Part shown: one piece after another, positions 62,817 to 64,000 of the stretch
Numbering within the stretch: the first letter of the stretch is position 1
Layout of the letters: each line of letters begins with the position of its first letter
NCBI GenBank assembly: GCA_964597315.1
Contig: CAZQXD010000020.1
Span: 1-64,000, forward strand
DNA from: CAZQXD01 sp964597315
GTDB taxonomy: Bacteria > Pseudomonadota > Gammaproteobacteria > Competibacterales > Competibacteraceae
DNA: 64,000 nucleotides
Direction of reading: 5' to 3'
Notes under the pieces: generated by a model
Seen by the model: the letters and a program-made list of their open reading frames with translations, nothing else
Told to the model about the DNA's origin: nothing
Database searches by the model: none
Position numbers and translations under genes: made by a program

Positions 62817-64000
62817 TTTCTGAGCTGTCTATCTGGCAGTGAAGCGGGCGTTCGCAACCGACTGGCCCATCGCGTTTTTATGAGCTGCCTATCCGGCAGT
62901 AAACTCAAGTGACGCCACTCCGAGTCAGTCCGATTCTTTCTGAGCTGCCTATCCGGCAGTGAACATCAGGGCCTCTTTGGGCGGCGCGAAGGGTAATTTC
63001 TGAGCTGCCTATCCGGCAGTGAACCTGGTGCTGATCACGACGATGCGGCAGCTCCTTTTCTGAGCTGCCTATCCGGCAGTGAACATCGATGGCGTGGCGG
63101 CAGCGGATCGGCGGGTTTTCTGAGCTGCCTATCCGGCAGTGAACGCGGACGGCGAACAAGAGACGGGAGAAAGTGATTTTCTGAGCTGCCTATCCGGCAG
63201 TGAACTTTACGCCTTCGTCTACGCCAGACTTCACAATTTTCTGAGCTGCCTATCCGGCAGTGAACTTCTGTAGATCAAGGGGATTTAACTGCGCCAGTTT
63301 CTGAGCTGCCTATCCGGCAGTGAACCCTCACCGTTAACCGTGCCGCAATTCTGCTGCTTTCTGAGCTGCCTATCCGGCAGTGAACTTGATATGGAATACT
63401 GGAAGATGACCGAGTACTTTCTGAGCTGCCTATCCGGCAGTGAACGGCATCCTCGACGAGAACTAGCCCCTTATCCCTTTCTGAGCTGCCTATCCGGCAG
63501 TGAACTGCGGGACGCAGCAGCACATAAAAATAACCCCTTTCTGATCTGCCTATCCGGCAGTGAACCCGATATATCCTATATTGTGGAGAAAAAGAATTTT
63601 CTGAGCTGCCTATCCGGCAGTGAACTAAGCATCAAGCCCATTATCTTTAAAGGTAGTTTTCTGAGCTGCCTATCCGGCAGTGAACGTATATTACGGTATA
63701 GAGACTACGTTACCCTTTTTCTGAGCTGCCTATCCGGCAGTGAACGGTGACGGAATTCCTTAGCAAGCATCCTAGATTTTCTGAGCTGCCTATCCGGCAG
63801 TGAACGTTCAGACAGTCCGCTCGAACAGTAACCCTACTTTCTGAGCTGCCTATCCGGCAGTGAACTGAGGCAGCTATTATCCTGCCTTTCTTGTTTATTT
63901 CTGAGCTGCCTATCCGGCAGTGAACCTTTCTGGCCTTGCGACCAATTCTGGCCTTGCTTTCTGAGCTGCCTATCCGGCAGTGAACTCTATAAGAGCCTTA
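62817..64000 (-). CRISPR. Type I-F CRISPR array, trailer end, 20 repeats visible, continuing past the window
   Basis: Repeats of 28 bp recur every 60 bp with 32-bp spacers (the spacer at 63145-63177 is 33 bp). On the minus strand the repeat opens GTTCACTGCCGGATAGGCAG and ends CTCAGAAA, the type I-F (Ypest) form with an internal CTGCCG/CGGCAG-type palindrome. Repeats start at 62817, 62877, 62937 and so on to 63958; nineteen spacers are complete and one is cut at base 64000. The first two repeats carry substitutions (for example GTCTATCTGG at 62827), as leader-distal repeats often do, so the leader and newest spacers lie to the right and transcription should run leftward on the minus strand. 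One inner repeat (63538) has GATCTG for GAGCTG. No cas gene is in the window. Confidence 0.97.

Noticed and set aside
62905..63750. Several open frames with the repeated peptides FLSCLSGSE or VHCRIGSSE
   Set aside because: They are translations of the CRISPR repeats, not genes.

Overview
The window looks like chromosomal sequence from a high-GC gammaproteobacterium capable of nitrous oxide respiration. This rests on the G+C-rich third positions of most genes, a NosR/NosZ cluster with a Tat-exported NosZ and an FNR-type box, RND and TRAP transporters, a SyrD-type cyclic peptide exporter, and a CRISPR array with the type I-F repeat. I cannot name a genus with confidence. There is a run of 10 N at 53798-53807, so the window is scaffolded and adjacency across that point is not proven.

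Left part (1-17465): a nonribosomal peptide locus. A divergent NRPS gene begins with a condensation domain and leaves the window at base 1. A 3 kb-codon NRPS (C-A-T-E-C-A-T-C) and a second protein (A-T-TE) follow on the plus strand. Downstream are a YcjF/DUF697-like membrane protein, a 62-residue membrane peptide, a SyrD/PvdE-type ABC exporter and an overlapping SPFH/prohibitin-like protein. These are probably the export and envelope side of the same peptide system.

Middle part (17503-39147): housekeeping and respiration. It contains aroD, eda, a Prx5-like peroxiredoxin, a NYN-domain protein, the periplasmic protease prc, then nosR-nosZ-nosD-nosF-nosY on the minus strand behind a well-formed FNR/DNR promoter. 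Upstream of nosR lie a persulfide dioxygenase-like metallohydrolase and an acyl-CoA synthetase/GNAT fusion that overlap by 4 bp. A standalone acyl carrier protein and an RND efflux pair follow.

Accessory part (39158-43322): a PstI/BsuBI-type restriction-modification pair, an internally deleted IS3-like remnant and an AT-rich Fic gene sit between the RND operon and a hydantoinase/TRAP operon (43319-49857). From 49858 to 52890 the DNA is degraded: an IS3 orfB tail, a small disrupted ORF and a truncated GGDEF gene, with intact pdxH and a sugar O-acetyltransferase among them.

Right part (52891-62798): an inositol locus. It has a sugar ABC transporter that is broken by a gap, a frameshift and a permease/ATPase fusion, a minus-strand operon iolD-SDR-iolE-Gfo/Idh-IlvD/Edd, and a divergent second Gfo/Idh gene. 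iolB, iolC and iolJ are not present here. Two copies of a LacI-type operator-like motif lie in the divergent promoter region. The window ends inside a type I-F CRISPR array (62817-64000, 20 repeats visible) seen from its trailer end; its leader and cas genes are outside the window.
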